Below, one piece after another: positions 12,335-23,144 of a stretch of DNA of 64,000 bases. The notes under the pieces were generated by a model, which had not been told where the DNA came from, searched no databases, and worked only from the letters and a program-made list of their open reading frames with translations. The DNA comes from Chlamydomonas reinhardtii. Its lineage: Eukaryota; Chlorophyta; Chlorophyceae; Chlamydomonadales; Chlamydomonadaceae. The stretch's first letter is position 1. Every line of letters begins with the position of its first letter. Where the stretch lies: positions 3,171,087 through 3,235,086 of the forward strand of contig NC_057013.1 of assembly GCF_000002595.2 (NCBI RefSeq). The letters are read 5' to 3'. The position numbers and the translations under genes were made by a program.

Positions 12335-14187
12335 CTACCCCAGCGGCCCCAGTGACCCAGCCTCTTCCGCATCCGCCTCTTGTCCAGCCGTGGCCCGCGG
12401 CCCTGTTGCTGCGACTGGCGACCGCACGATCCCTGGCTCTGTCCCCTCGCCTGCGTCACCTGTGACCGTCACCGCCGATTCGGCAGACAGCCCTTGCCCT
12501 GCCTCCCCGCCCTCTACTGCACCCTCCATCGCGCGCTCCGCCGTCAGCCCCAAGTCCTGCCCTGGCTCCTCCGACGGGTCTGCGAAGGCGTACGCGCTGT
12601 CATACCCGTACAACGCCCCGCCCGGGCTTTCCAGCCCCGCCGCCCCCGAGCCGCCCTCCTCTTCCGCCGCCCCCGCCCCGCCTGCGCCCTCCTCGCCGCG
12701 CTCCAGCGACAGCCAGCCCACCAGCTCTGTCAGCTGCTCCACCTGCTGCCGCAGCCCCGCGTTCTCCGCAGACAGCGCCGCCTTGTCGCGCATCAGAGCC
12801 TCCACCTGGGCGGGTGGGTGGCGGCGGCAACGGCACAGTTGTATGTAAGCCTTGAGGTGGCAGTGAAGGGCGGAGCTTGCGGCCAGAGCAGCACATGCCC
12901 AAGTTCAGGTGCGTTTCCAGCCACTGAGCATAAGCGGAACCATGCAATCAGCTTCACCACTTATCCGTTCCTGACACTGCCACTCTGCCCAGCTGTTGAC
13001 ACCCTCACCTGCGCCAGTAGCATGTCCACCATCGCCTGGTCTGTGCCACTGCCTGCCCGCACGCCCGAGTTGATGTCCAGACCTGTGGGCCCCTCGTCCT
13101 CCTGCCGGCCCATCAGGAAGCCCTCCGGCGCTGGGCTGGTGCCAGCGAAGCTGGAGCCAGCGAGGCTGTAGCCGGTGCTGCTCGGCAGGCTGCCCGCCAC
13201 AACCGTCCCGGAGGCTGCGGAGGAGGAGCAAGACGTCTTGTGCAGCGGCGGCGCGCACGCACTGCTGGGCGGCAGCGCGCCCAGGGACGTGCTCGCCATA
13301 CCCTGCCCCAGGCGCGGCATCTGCAGGAAACCAGGAGCAGCGCATTCCTCGTCTACATGGAAACGCTAGAATCTTGAGACGCAGCGCATTGTGTGTTGGC
13401 CACAGCTGCGCCTGCAGCCGGGCGGCCCGGCACGGACAGTGCTCACGCAATAGGCCCGGCCTCACCTCGGTAGGTAATGTGGCTCTCCCCGTCGCCACCT
13501 CCGCCGGCTGTGTGAACACCTGCGATTGGAGTCGAGAGGTCAACGCCCAGTGCGCTACGGGCCCACTTGCAGGAGCATGCCAGGTTTGCGTGCGGCAGGG
13601 TTACGCTTGGCCCATGCGGCTTACGGCACCGCACCTTGAACGTCGTGAGTTCCACCGCCGGCGGGGGGGCAGGTGCACCAGGTGCGGCCCCTGCCCCGGA
13701 GGCGGCGCTCTTGGCCGCGAGTCCCTTCTGGTGACGATACTTATCCAGCGTCCGCCGGCCCGCTGCCCGCAGCCACTCCTTGTACTCATCCTGCGGGCGC
13801 AACCGGTTCAACTACCTCAGCTACGCGGTGCTACCGTATGGCGCGCCCCGTCTTCGGAAGCGGGAGAGGCGGGCGGACAATTCGGGTCAAACCCGAATTG
13901 AGCGTCAGCGCGCATTGTACAGCTAGAATACACAACTTCAGGTGCACCCTGAGTGTGCTATACTGGCACGCCGCATGCCCGTAGTGCCTCCCAATCGCTA
14001 GCGCAGTGCATAGCGCAGTGGTATTGCGCAGTAGCACTGCGCATCCAGCGGGCCTGCGCGGCATTCACCGCGCCCGTACCCCGCTGACCTGTCCCAGCAC
14101 CTGCAACCCCATCACCCGATCCTTGCGCACCGGTGACATGTTGTTCGGGGCCTTGGCCTCCCGCTCTCCTGCGGGGAGGCCGACCAT
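12335..14187 (-). CDS. Uncharacterised ~345-residue protein with a coiled coil
   Basis: Not recognised. Exons in coding order: 14187-14089, 13790-13635, 13320-13009, 12805-12335; every junction is phase 0, all introns are GT-AG, and the total is 346 codons with stop. The N-terminal part has a basic region (NNMSPVRKDRVMG, then EYKEWLRAAGRRTLDKYRH). About residues 178-222 form a leucine-heptad coiled coil across the last intron, with Leu at seven-residue spacing (ALMRDKA, GLRQQVE, QLTELVG). The C-terminal ~115 residues are acidic, Gly/Ala/Glu-rich and probably disordered. A leucine-zipper factor is possible, but no basic region directly precedes the zipper. The start is the least certain part: the frame is open a little upstream of ATG 14187, then closes. 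Confidence 0.55.
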
Positions 14188-14711
14188 CGCGCTCGCGTCC
14201 TGACCCGTTTCTCCCTGCTCTCACTCAGGCTGGTTTGGCGAAGGGCCTGCAGGTCGACGTGCAGACCCCCGGACCCAAGCGCTGATAATCCTAGCAGCTA
14301 ACACTATGTACCCAGGCCCCCAGGTTGGCGTGCGGCCCTAAAATTGACAGCTGCAGGAGCTGGACGCGTCAGCTGGACCGCAAGAGTCTTGCGACGTGTT
14401 TTGGTCGCGGCAGGCTCCACCCAAGCGCGAGTGTGTCGCTCCGTATGTGTGAATGTATGTGTTATTGAGATGAGCCAGTCAAAGAACTTCCCCAGAATCG
14501 AGTGCGCCCATCCGGCCTGCTTCGCATTCCGCATGGGAAGACTGAGGCAATCGAAATGTGGCTCATACGACGTTAGTCTGGTACACGTCTGCCATTTTCC
14601 CTTCAGACACATTCTTCACCAGAATAGTCCGCCAAGGAACTGGTCCAGATTGCCCGCCACTAGGCCCAGCCGGCTGTCTTGACCACTCTCAGCTGCTCAT
14701 AGGCCTCAGAT
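14188..14711. other. Divergent promoter region
   Basis: 524 bases between the inferred start of the minus-strand coiled-coil gene and the start of BUD31-like on plus. It probably holds both promoters. No further gene is visible. Confidence 0.4.
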
Positions 14712-15982
14712 ATGTCTCTAAGACGCAAGCTTAAGGGGAAGAAGCCGCCGGAGGGCTGGGAGCTCATTGAGGAGGTCATAGAGGACTTTGAGCAGCAGCT
14801 CAAGGAGGCGGTAAACGAGGAGCATGAGGGAAAGCGTAAGACAGAGCTTACGTGGAAGATTCACCGGTTACATTGGGAGAAGAATCGCTTCATCTACGAC
14901 CTCATGTACCAGCGCAAAGTTATGTCCAAGGAGCTGGTAAGCTGTCGTCGTCACACATGCGGTTGTCTGATGCCTTCGGCGGGTGGGGGGGGGCGGCAGC
15001 AGGCAGCGGAGGACGTGCGGGAGCGCGGGGTTAGAGAGGGGAATCACGGTGCCGTGAAGCGCACGCGCACCGTGGTCATACTGTGAACAGCGTGCCAGAA
15101 CACTAGCAGGAGCTGCCTTAGGGTTGGCCTCAGCGTACAGGTGCATGGTGTTGTGGCCCGCCCTACGGGGCAGATGAACGCAAGGATTGACCTTTTCCCT
15201 CTCTGGCGCCCACTCACAGTTCGAGTGGTTAGTGCGAGAGAAGGTGGCCGACGGCGCATTGATAGCTAAGTGGCGCAAGCCCGGCTACGAGATTCTCTGC
15301 TCAATGCTGGCCATCCAGAAAGGCAACCACAATTTCGGGACCACCAGCCACTGTCGCGTTCCGCTGCGGGCGCGCGCCAAGCAGCAGCGCATCACACCAG
15401 ACGTGCAGACTGGCTGCATCTCGTGCGCTTCGGGAGACGGGAAGTAAGTGGGACCGGGAACTTCATGGGCCATTTTAGGTATGCTGTACCATAGTGTATT
15501 GCTGGAGATGCGGGTCCATGGTGTGGCGTCAGTAGGGGATGCCAAAGTTGTCCGTTGCGGGCGCCCTCACATGGGGAGGCGCTATGCCAGGCTAGACCTT
15601 GCTTGCACAAGCACAACAATGTCGCCCGAGTAAGACTGCACGCGGCCTCCGGCCACTTGGTGTGCCGATCACCGTATCGACCCTGCACTCACGCCCTGTG
15701 CGTTCACTACTTTTCGCACGCCCACACAGGTTTGGCGGGCCGGTGTGGTGGAACACGCCGCTGGACGAGGAGGACAGCGCCAAGCTGGAGGAGAACCGCA
15801 CCACCTGGGGGCAGGCCGGGACCGGGGAGCCTGGCGATGGCATGGGAGGAGGCGGAGGGGGGCCGGGCCCCAGCCGCAAGCGGCCCGCGTCGACCTTAGA
15901 CGGCGACGATGACGACGAGCTGCCGGATGAGGTGCGGGCGCGCCTGGAGGCGCTCAAGAAGGGCACCAAGGCGCTGGACTGA
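14712..15982 (+). CDS. BUD31/G10-like splicing factor, divergent C-terminus
   Basis: Member of the G10/BUD31 family, a small spliceosomal protein of the activated complex. Exons 14712-14936, 15220-15443 and 15730-15982 give 233 residues; the family is usually ~145. The N-terminus matches well: PPEGWELIEE, EHEGKRKTE, RFIYDLMYQRKVMSKEL. Exon 2 keeps AKWRKPGYEILC and NFGTTSHCRVP. The Cys-rich zinc region is degraded: by my alignment only about four of the nine usual cysteines remain (one of CCLRC, one of CIC, and a late CxxC), and the final GCRGC is replaced. Exon 3 adds a C-terminal extension with WW, an Asp/Glu run and a Lys-rich end. It could be a functional divergent copy, with a canonical BUD31 elsewhere. 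Confidence 0.85.
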
Positions 15983-16750
15983 GGGCGAGGCGCTCGGTGG
16001 CGAGGACCTGGGGTCTGGAGGCTTGGCATGGGTATGGAGGATCGGCATGAGTATGGGTTATGGAGGCGTGGCGCGATGCAAGGGGCAGGCGCGGTGTGTG
16101 GATGTGGGCTGTGAGGCGCGTCGAAGGAGCTGGGGCGACGGCACAAGCGCGATGACGCTGTGGCCAATGCAAGCCCGCGCTGGTTGGTTGCTGGGCGTGC
16201 TTGCTCTGCTGGCGCTTGTGGAGGCACGGTTAGTGAGGCGGGGCGATGCAGATGGGACGCTGGAATGTGCTTCGGAGCCGTGTTGTCGGGATGTGTAAAC
16301 AGGTGTGCGTAGCTGACAACCAGGTGCAGGGACCACGGCCTGTACGAACCGGAGGTGATGGCCTCATGGGCGTAGTCTGTGCCCGCGCGCTCTGCAAGGC
16401 TGTGTAATGGCCGCTCGCGCATGCTCATGGCCTTTGGCCTTCGACTCGACGGGGTCAGGGGCAGGGTGGCCCCCGGTCAGGGGCAACGCCGCGACGGGGC
16501 TGCCCGGCTGGTGCTGGCTGGTGGGCTCGGTTTGCAGCAAGGGGACTGTCCCCTCATTCCTCCATGCTATAACACCTGGCCAGTGTGCTGTGCACTCTAG
16601 TTAGAGGCGGGAGTACTTGCCCCTGTCCCACCTGCATTTGCCTCAGCACAGAAGTCTGTGGAATCGCCATGCAGAAACCCTCGCGTCCCATGCGCCCCGG
16701 CCACTTATGAAAGCGGTCGGTAATGCAGCAACATATGCACCACCACAAAA
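15983..16750. other. 3' UTR and intergenic region with TGTAA signal
   Basis: TGTAA at 16294-16298 lies ~312 bases after the BUD31-like stop and is a plausible poly(A) signal. The rest is the upstream region of the RING gene. If that gene has an earlier 5' exon it should lie here, but I could not identify one with confidence. Confidence 0.4.
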
Positions 16751-18189
16751 ATGATGTTCTTTTTCTTTTCAGGAGGTCAGGGGTCGGTCCAAATTGCCCC
16801 GCTCATCCTCTTGCTTCCGTTCTTACTCCAGTTTGTGCCACTGCTCTTTGATGGTATTTTCATTACGGAGGCGCCTAGCAGGACCAGGCGCGCTGCTGGG
16901 CGCACTGCGAGTCAGGGCACGCTTGAGGCCGCATCGCCCTTCGGCTCGTTTGTCAACGTGGTGCTGCCTATCATTGGCATCGTTGGCATGATAAGATTTG
17001 TTCACTGGGTGAGTGAGCCGGAGCAGAACTGAGGGGAAGGGGGCACGCGTTTTCCAGGTCACGCCTGTCAACCGACCGGCACGAGGTTGTGACCTTGTGT
17101 GCAAGTTCTCCCAATCTTACAGGTTCGCACCAACGGCGGCTGGCGCTTCTTCGTGCGCCTCTTGTTCCAGGGCTACCAGGGCGGGGCCGCTGGCGTGGGC
17201 CCGTTCAGGTGGCAGTGGGGCCCAGCAGCGGGACAGCAGGCGGGTCAGCAGGGTGCTGGGCGACCCGGCGCCAGTCGCCGCCGCGTGACACTGGAGGAGG
17301 TTGCAGACGCGCTAGCTAAGCTGCCCACGGAGGCATACATGACGCCGCAGCAGATGGCGGCACTGTCCGTGCACGAGCTTAAGGTGGGCTGGTGTGCAAG
17401 GCCTGCGAGGGACACGCACGTGCTGGGGGCACTTGTGCTTAGGGCGCGTGCTTGAGAATGGGCTGTCCCAATATGGTCAGCCGCGTGTAGCTGAGTAAGG
17501 TCGCAGGCGATGGCGTACACGCCACCAAACGTGGCTTCTGCTACGCCTGACCCAACGCCCTGGCATTGCAGGCGCTGCTGCACGGCCGCGGCCTGGAGCC
17601 GGTCAAGTGCCTGGAGAAGGGCGAGCTGGTGCGGCAGCTGCTGGAGCACGGCGGCAGCAGCGCCGACTCGTGCAGCATATGCTGCGAGGAGTATGCCCAG
17701 CAGGCGTCAGGAGCCGCTGCTGAGACGGCGCAGATGCCAGCGGCAGGAGGAGCGGCCGCAGCAGGAGCAGGCGCAGGAGCAGTAGAGGCGGCGGCGGAGC
17801 TGGGGCATGGAGGCGCCGGATCAACTGAGTGGGTGACGGACGTGGCGGAGCGGAATGAGGCTGGGGCCGAGGACCATAGAGCGTCCGTGGCTAGCGCGGC
17901 AGGGGCAGAGGCTGGGCCCGCGTCCCACTGCGGCGCGGGCGGTGGTGGCGCCAGCGCTGGCGAGCACGCCGTCCCAGCCAATAGCGGCTGCCGAGCCACT
18001 GGGGGCATCGCATCTGATGCTGCAGCGGAGGCGGAGGACGACGCGCCTGTTGTGCTGCGCGTGCTGCGGTGTGGGCACCGTTTCCACGTGGAGTGCGTGG
18101 ACAAGTGGTTCCTCAGTGCCACTGACTACACGAGGGAACCGGCATGCCCGCTGTGCAATGCACCGCTCATCCTTCCTCTCCGGCAATAG
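16751..18189 (+). CDS. Membrane-associated SAP-like/RING-H2 protein (probable E3 ubiquitin ligase)
   Basis: Exons 16751-17008, 17123-17383 and 17572-18189, all phase 0, give 378 residues. The first exon encodes two hydrophobic segments (about residues 15-38, and a second around VVLPIIGIVGMI), so the protein is probably membrane-anchored. Exon 2 ends with a SAP-like helix pair (MTPQQMAALSVHELK, continuing GLEPVKCLEKGELVRQLLE). A RING follows: first pair CSIC, then, after an insert of about 129 residues, CGHRFHVECVDKW and CPLC. Family knowledge says such RING-H2 proteins transfer ubiquitin from E2 enzymes. The start is uncertain: the ATG at 16751 is followed at once by a pyrimidine-rich stretch ending in CAG that would also make a good splice acceptor, implying an unseen upstream exon. 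Confidence 0.75.
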
Positions 18190-18490
18190 GCAGCGGCAAG
18201 TAGGGCGCGTGTGCATCTGACGAAGAGATACGGGTGGTACGCACCGGTTGTACTATGCCATGCAATGAAGGGCGTCATTGAGACAATCTTTGCCAGCTTC
18301 GGTTTCCTAGCGTTGCGTCGTGTTACAAGTTTTGAGGGCGGCTCGCCGCTGGAGAGGGTAGAGCAGAGAGCGACGGTCTTGGTCCGGGTGTCCGGGTTGG
18401 GTCTTGGGAGGGCGAGCCCGAACCGTCGTAACCACGCAGAGGGCGCAGCTAGGAAGATTACTCATAATAAGATTACTCATAATGCCAGAA
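18190..18490. other. 3' flank of RING gene
   Basis: No gene seen. A short tandem duplication of an AT-rich 15-mer (AAGATTACTCATAAT) lies at about 18453-18483, directly next to the start of the dispersed repeat at 18491. Confidence 0.4.
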
Positions 18491-18822
18491 GACAAGTGTT
18501 CCCCGGTCACGGGAAAAGGGGCTGAGCCCCTCCACAGTCTGAGGCCGAACAACCTCATCGCCCGGACATAGCCGGGGTCGGTTTCCACAGGCACATAGCC
18601 AAACCAGGTGCCTAGCAATCACGATGCCACAGCAGAGCCAACCGCAGCCAGACGTAGCACAGTTGTCAACAGCCGCACTACTTGTCATGCCGCAACGCAT
18701 GCCCTGCCAGCCCCACCGCGGACCGCTACCTAGACACCGCCAGCCGGCTCCTCAGCCTGCGCGCTTGCGCCGCTTCTTGGGCGGCGCTGCGCTCTCCTCC
18801 TCCACGTGGCCTTTCCCGCCCC
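18491..18822. repeat. Dispersed ~330-bp repeat, left copy (3' end of a mobile element)
   Basis: Near-identical to 27177-27510 in the same orientation, with small indels. It begins GACAAGTGTTCCCCGGTCAC and includes a GC-rich stem-like stretch (CCGGTCACGGG). On the minus strand it spans the end and downstream flank of the RDVN-motif ORF. It looks like the shared 3' end of a transposon family. Confidence 0.7.
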
Positions 18823-18870
18823 CTCCGCTACCAAGATGCGCGCACGCGCCGCCGCCGCTGCCGCTGCCGC

Positions 18871-18901
<31 letters not shown>

Positions 18902-19024
18902 GCTGCTGCCGCCGCCGCCGCTGCCGCCGCCGCCGCCAGTCTGCAGCGATGCAGGTCGCTTGTGCCCCAGCAGCATTTCCACCAGCGCGTGCCGGATGTT
19001 GGTTGCGGAGTTGACGTCACGTCC
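18752..19024 (-). pseudogene. C-terminal exon of a Fanzor/TnpB-like protein (5'-truncated)
   Basis: Last exon of a minus-strand gene. It follows a plausible acceptor (CGGTGCAG) and encodes GRDVNSATNIRHALVEML, then a Gly/Ser-rich run of ~40 residues, then PPKKRRKRAG and a stop. RDVN-x3-NI is the hallmark of the third RuvC-like motif of TnpB and Fanzor RNA-guided nucleases, where the Asp is catalytic. The other RuvC motifs and a clear zinc ribbon are not seen upstream: the sequence there turns into a minisatellite (19028-19205) and then the inverted repeat at 19421. The basic C-terminus could be a nuclear localisation signal. The assignment rests on one motif; another transposase with a similar ending is possible. 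Confidence 0.45.
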
Positions 19025-19035
19025 CTGCACCGTCG

Positions 19036-19205
19036 GGAGGGTAGAGTGAGTGAGTCCCACTGAGCCCACGACTGAGCCGTCACCCAGCCGTCACCCAGCC
19101 ATCACCCACTGAGCCCCACTGAGCCCACGACTGCGCCCCACTGAGCCCCACTGAGCCCCACTGAGCCGTCACCCAGCCAGCCATCACCCACTGAGCCCCA
19201 CTGCC
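19036..19205. repeat. CACTGAGCCC minisatellite
   Basis: Imperfect tandem repeats of CCCACTGAGCCC and CCGTCACCCAGC units. They probably sit in the intron before the RDVN-motif exon. Confidence 0.75.
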
Positions 19206-19662
19206 AGAAGAAAACTCGCAAAGGAGCGAGCGCGACCGCGTGCCCCGCTACTTAACCGGGCCCATCGCCCACGCTGCGCATGGGCCCCAAGCAACAAACT
19301 GCTAGTCTGTTTGGCCTCCTTTCTGCACAGTGGGCACGGCAGAGAAGAGACGCCACAGAAGAGGCACGCTGCTAAAGCCATGCCGGTAGAAGACTGGAGG
19401 GCGGAGGCTTACAGCGAACGACTCTTTGGGGAAACACTATCCATCTACGTCAGATGCTTTCCGGGGCCACAAATGCACCGGCCCTCACCTTTGGAACCGC
19501 CGCCGCCACCAAGAGCTTCTTGTGTGGAACTTGTACGGAACCATTTGCGAACAAGGACTAACCTAATTCCACGAGAGGCCCTAAGCCCCGCCCCGGCTGA
19601 AGCCGCCAATCTGCTGGCCAGCACGCCAGCGGTGCGCTACTTTACGGCCCTCCATAGGCCCA

Positions 19663-20050
19663 CGCCTTCCACGGTGCTCAAATCAATCTATAGCTTGCTA
19701 AACCAATCAATCCATACAGCAGTCCACGCTACGTGTCCGCATCTGCGTACGCGTCCAAACACTCCGTCCGCCCACTAATCTCTTGTAGGCCCGCGCCTTC
19801 CACGGTGCTCAAACCAATATGTTGCTTGCTAAACCAATCAATCCATACAGCAGTCCACGCTACGTGTCCGCATCTACGTACGCGTTCAAACACTCCATCC
19901 GGCCGCTAATCTCTTATAGGCCCGCGCCTTCCACGGTGCCCAAATCAATCTATTGCTTGCTGAACCCATCAATCCATATAGCAGTCCACGCTACGTGTCC
20001 GCATCTACGTACGCGTTTCAAACACTCCATCCGGCCACTTATCTCTAAGT
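19663..20050. repeat. 131-bp tandem repeat, about three copies (left arm)
   Basis: The motif CGCCTTCCACGGTGC recurs at 19663, 19794 and 19925, giving a period of 131 bp. Each unit also carries AATCAATCCATA and CTACGTGTCCGCATCT. The mirror-image array lies at about 24720-25110. Confidence 0.9.
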
Positions 20051-20855
20051 ACAAAAGTCCTGCTTGGGTCCGAGCTGCGAATCACTCATACTTCACTCTA
20101 GGGGGCTGGGAGGCACGCCCCACTTCGACATCCGGCAGCACGCATTTGCGGCGCGTAGTAATCGTTTCACCAGTTAGCAGTTGGCACACGGCCATCCATA
20201 CAGCGAGGTAGGCACCGTAACCAAGTCCTAGCATCCTAACACGTGTACAGCAGCTACTTGTCAAAGTCGCATGAGAAGTGATGTATTGCATACGAGTTAC
20301 CGGCTGTGCGCCAGTGTGTGTTGCAGACAACCGTTGCACCGTATTCATGTATGTGTGCGGCGTGAATCAACGCCGCGGGGATGGCTTATTAGTGCACTAG
20401 GTGCACTGGTGCAGTATCGCACCCAGTAGTGTCAAGCGCCCTGCGAAAGCTCCGGTAAATCGATGCTGTGAGCTTGCAAGCTCACTCATCATTTCGAATG
20501 AGAAACTAACACAGTTGCGGTACTGTTACGTACGGCTGGTTTTCGTTCCGGACCATCCATCCAATGGGATGGCAGTCATCTCATCTCTAGGCTTGGCTAT
20601 TTAGCCGTGCGGCCTCATATCTTGCTGCGTTCAGGCACGATTAGTGCCTTTGCTTAAACCTGCGTACCATACGGTACGCCACTCATCTTGCCGCTGCTTG
20701 TTGCGGCCCTTACTGCATAGTCCGTAGTCGTTTGCGGTCAGTGCGCGCTCGTCAGGCACGCACAAGGCCGCGCGCCCGCCGGTCAAGCTGCTGCCAGCCG
20801 CCGCGCGCATGGACCGCTGATCCGTCCTGCCCGGCAGCTGCATAGCGGCGCATTG

Positions 20856-21623
20856 TTAGGCGCTTGCCGCCTTGGGCTGAATCACAAAGCCCGGTGCCAC
20901 CGACACCTCCGTGTAGACGGAAGGCACCTTGGACCACTGGTAGCTTAACACAGTGTGCAGCGTCGGGAAGACGGTGCGTGCGGCGTCCTGCGCCGCCGTC
21001 TGCTCCATGTCGGCCCGGCGCCACTCCGCAAACTGGCGCGCCTGAGCCGCCTGCGCCGCAGCGTTCTCCTCAGCCGACATGACCGGGGTGGGCACCTGCT
21101 GCTGCTGCTGCACCGACGACGGCGCTGCCGCAGCGGCGGCGGCGGCAATGCTGATGTTGGCAGCCGCGGAGGTGGCGGCGTCGCTGGCCGCCTGCTGCAG
21201 CTTCAGGAAGGACGCCTGCAGCTGGCGCGGACCGCTCAGCATGTTGCCGCCGAGGGCCATTGGCCGGGGTGAAGACAGCACCGAGTAAGCCACGCAGGCC
21301 TCTGCCGGGATCACGTCGCCGCCAGCAGCGTCACAGCCGCTAGCCACCGGCGCAGCAGCGTGCAGCGCGGCGGCAATGGACGCGACTGGGAGCAGGATGC
21401 GCGCGGGCTTGGCGGGCTCCTGCTGCTTAGGCGCCGGCGTAGGCGCGAGTGCGGATTTGGAGGAGCAGCTGTTGGGGTCGCTGCTGACGCACACAACCGC
21501 AGGCTCGAAGGCGACTTTGACCTCGCGGACGCGGTCAAAGCTGTTGGCCGAGCGGAGACTGTTGTCGGAAGTGCTCCGCGACAGTGTTGCCGGCGACGCA
21601 GCGCAGTCTGCAAAGGAGGACAA
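20856..21623 (-). CDS. 255-codon ORF in left inverted-repeat arm, unknown function
   Basis: Open frame of 255 codons, Ala/Ser/Gln-rich, with a short Gln run (VQQQQQVPTP) and a more complex C-terminus (FAEWRRADMEQTAAQDAART, then YTEVSVAPGFVIQPK). No known domain recognised. Its mirror copy at 23145-23912 differs at only two residues (Val/Ala twice), so the frame is intact in both. The first codons overlap a good splice acceptor (CTCCTTTGCAG at the start), so the true protein may begin in an upstream exon toward the centre of the palindrome. It may be a captured host gene or an element-encoded protein. Confidence 0.45.
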   Translation of the reverse strand: MSSFADCAASPATLSRSTSDNSLRSANSFDRVREVKVAFEPAVVCVSSDPNSCSSKSALAPTPAPKQQEPAKPARILLPVASIAAALHAAAPVASGCDAAGGDVIPAEACVAYSVLSSPRPMALGGNMLSGPRQLQASFLKLQQAASDAATSAAANISIAAAAAAAAPSSVQQQQQVPTPVMSAEENAAAQAAQARQFAEWRRADMEQTAAQDAARTVFPTLHTVLSYQWSKVPSVYTEVSVAPGFVIQPKAASA

Positions 21624-22179
21624 AATGGAAATTCAGCGACTGGCCCATTTCGGTATACGTGAGTACCTCAAGCACCCGCAATGCCCGCAAAGCCTCGCCA
21701 ATTATGCCGATGCCGCCACTCACCCGACGGGGTCGCAATGCCAGTGCTCGCGAGCGAGCAGTGCCGAGCGAAATGCTTCCACACGCCCTTGACTCCGCGC
21801 GCAGCCCTAGCCAGCCAGGCTAGCCACATCTTGTGAGGGCGCCTCGAAGAGCGAAAGCCCGAGCCATCAGTGGCGTTGACGAAGCGGTGCGGAGGCACAG
21901 TCGCGTGAATCATTCTTGTTTGGCTTTCACGTTAAAGTGAGCAGGTAATAAGTTGAACAAGTCCGCAATGAACGGCTAGCTATGTCTTCCTTGCTGGCAA
22001 TGTGTATTGAGGGAAACAGGCAGACGCAGGCCCGAATTCGGGGCTTTATTGCCCGAATTGCGAGGTACGGCGCGCCATCGGTGCACCGCACTACCTTGCC
22101 CAGCCACGCTTGGTTGCGTCTTCACTACAAGCATGGGCCGGATGTTGTTGTGCATGAGCTTGGTGCGACTGTGCGGGCT

Positions 22180-22588
22180 CGCGGCGAGGGAAGCCCGCGT
22201 CGCAGCCAAAGACACTTCGCGCAGCTGCCGACGACTTGCGACAGATGCCAACAGATATCAAGTTTATGAGGGGTCCAGATCGGTAGCCGACGGTGACAAT
22301 TGGAGACAACACATGTTTCGCTCCGCTTTGCTTCGCTGCGGTGCTCGCGCAAGCTCGGAACCGCCGAATCGACCATCTGTCTGCAAGTAAACATGTGAAG
22401 CGCGAATTTGCCAGCGGAGGCTCGTTCGTGACCGCCCTTACTGCAAGTTGTCCTTGGACAGCCTCGCGGAAGCTGCGGGCTTTGGCGGATGCGTAAGATA
22501 TCGAAATCACAGGCTCGCAACAGCTCGACAGTTCACAGAGCGAGTCTGAGCCCCACCAGACTTTGCACCGCGCAACACTCGTCCGGCC
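22180..22588. other. Unique spacer (loop) of the inverted repeat
   Basis: 409 bases with no mirror copy, lying between the two arms. No gene recognised. If transcribed through, this would be the loop of a giant hairpin RNA. Because both arm ORFs point outward, it could also hold a shared bidirectional promoter. Confidence 0.7.
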
Positions 22589-23144
22589 AGCCCGCACAGT
22601 CGCACCAAGCTCATGCACAACAACATCCGGCCCATGCTTGTAGTGAAGACGCAACCAAGCGTGGCTGGGCAAGGTAGTGCGGTGCACCGATGGCGCGCCG
22701 TACCTCGCAATTCGGGCAAGAAAGCCCCGAATTCGGGCCTGCGTCTGCCTGTTTCCCTCAATACACATTGCCAGCAAGGAAGACATAGCTAGCCGTTCAT
22801 TGCGGACTTGTTCAACTTATTACCTGCTCACTTTAACGTGAAAGCCAAACAAGAATGATTCACGCGACTGTGCCTCCGCACCGCTTCGTCAACGCCACTG
22901 ATGGCTCGGGCTTTCGCTCTTCGAGGCGCCCTCACAAGATGTGGCTAGCCTGGCTGGCTAGGGCTGCGCGCGGAGTCAAGGGCGTGTGGAAGCATTTCGC
23001 TCGGCACTGCTCGCTCGCGAGCACTGGCATTGCGACCCCGTCGGGTGAGTGGCGGCATCGGCATAATTGGCGAGGCTTTGCGGGCATTGCGGGTGCTTAA
23101 GGTACTCACGTATACCGAAATGGGCCAGTCGCTGAATTTCCATT

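Larger units (their letters stand above)
19421..22179. repeat. Left arm of a 2.76-kb inverted repeat
   Basis: Reverse complement of 22589-25350. Paired positions sum to 44768 across nearly the whole arm (for example the ORF ends 20856/23912 and 21623/23145), so the arms are colinear almost without indels. Only scattered substitutions are visible over the inner ~2 kb; divergence is higher in the outer tandem-repeat block. The arm holds a 131-bp tandem array (outer), a 255-codon ORF pointing outward, and a short inner segment. Confidence 0.95.

Noticed and set aside
22091-22786. 231-codon minus-strand frame across the spacer and right inner arm
   Set aside because: It crosses from unique spacer into the repeat and has no mirror partner of full length; likely chance.
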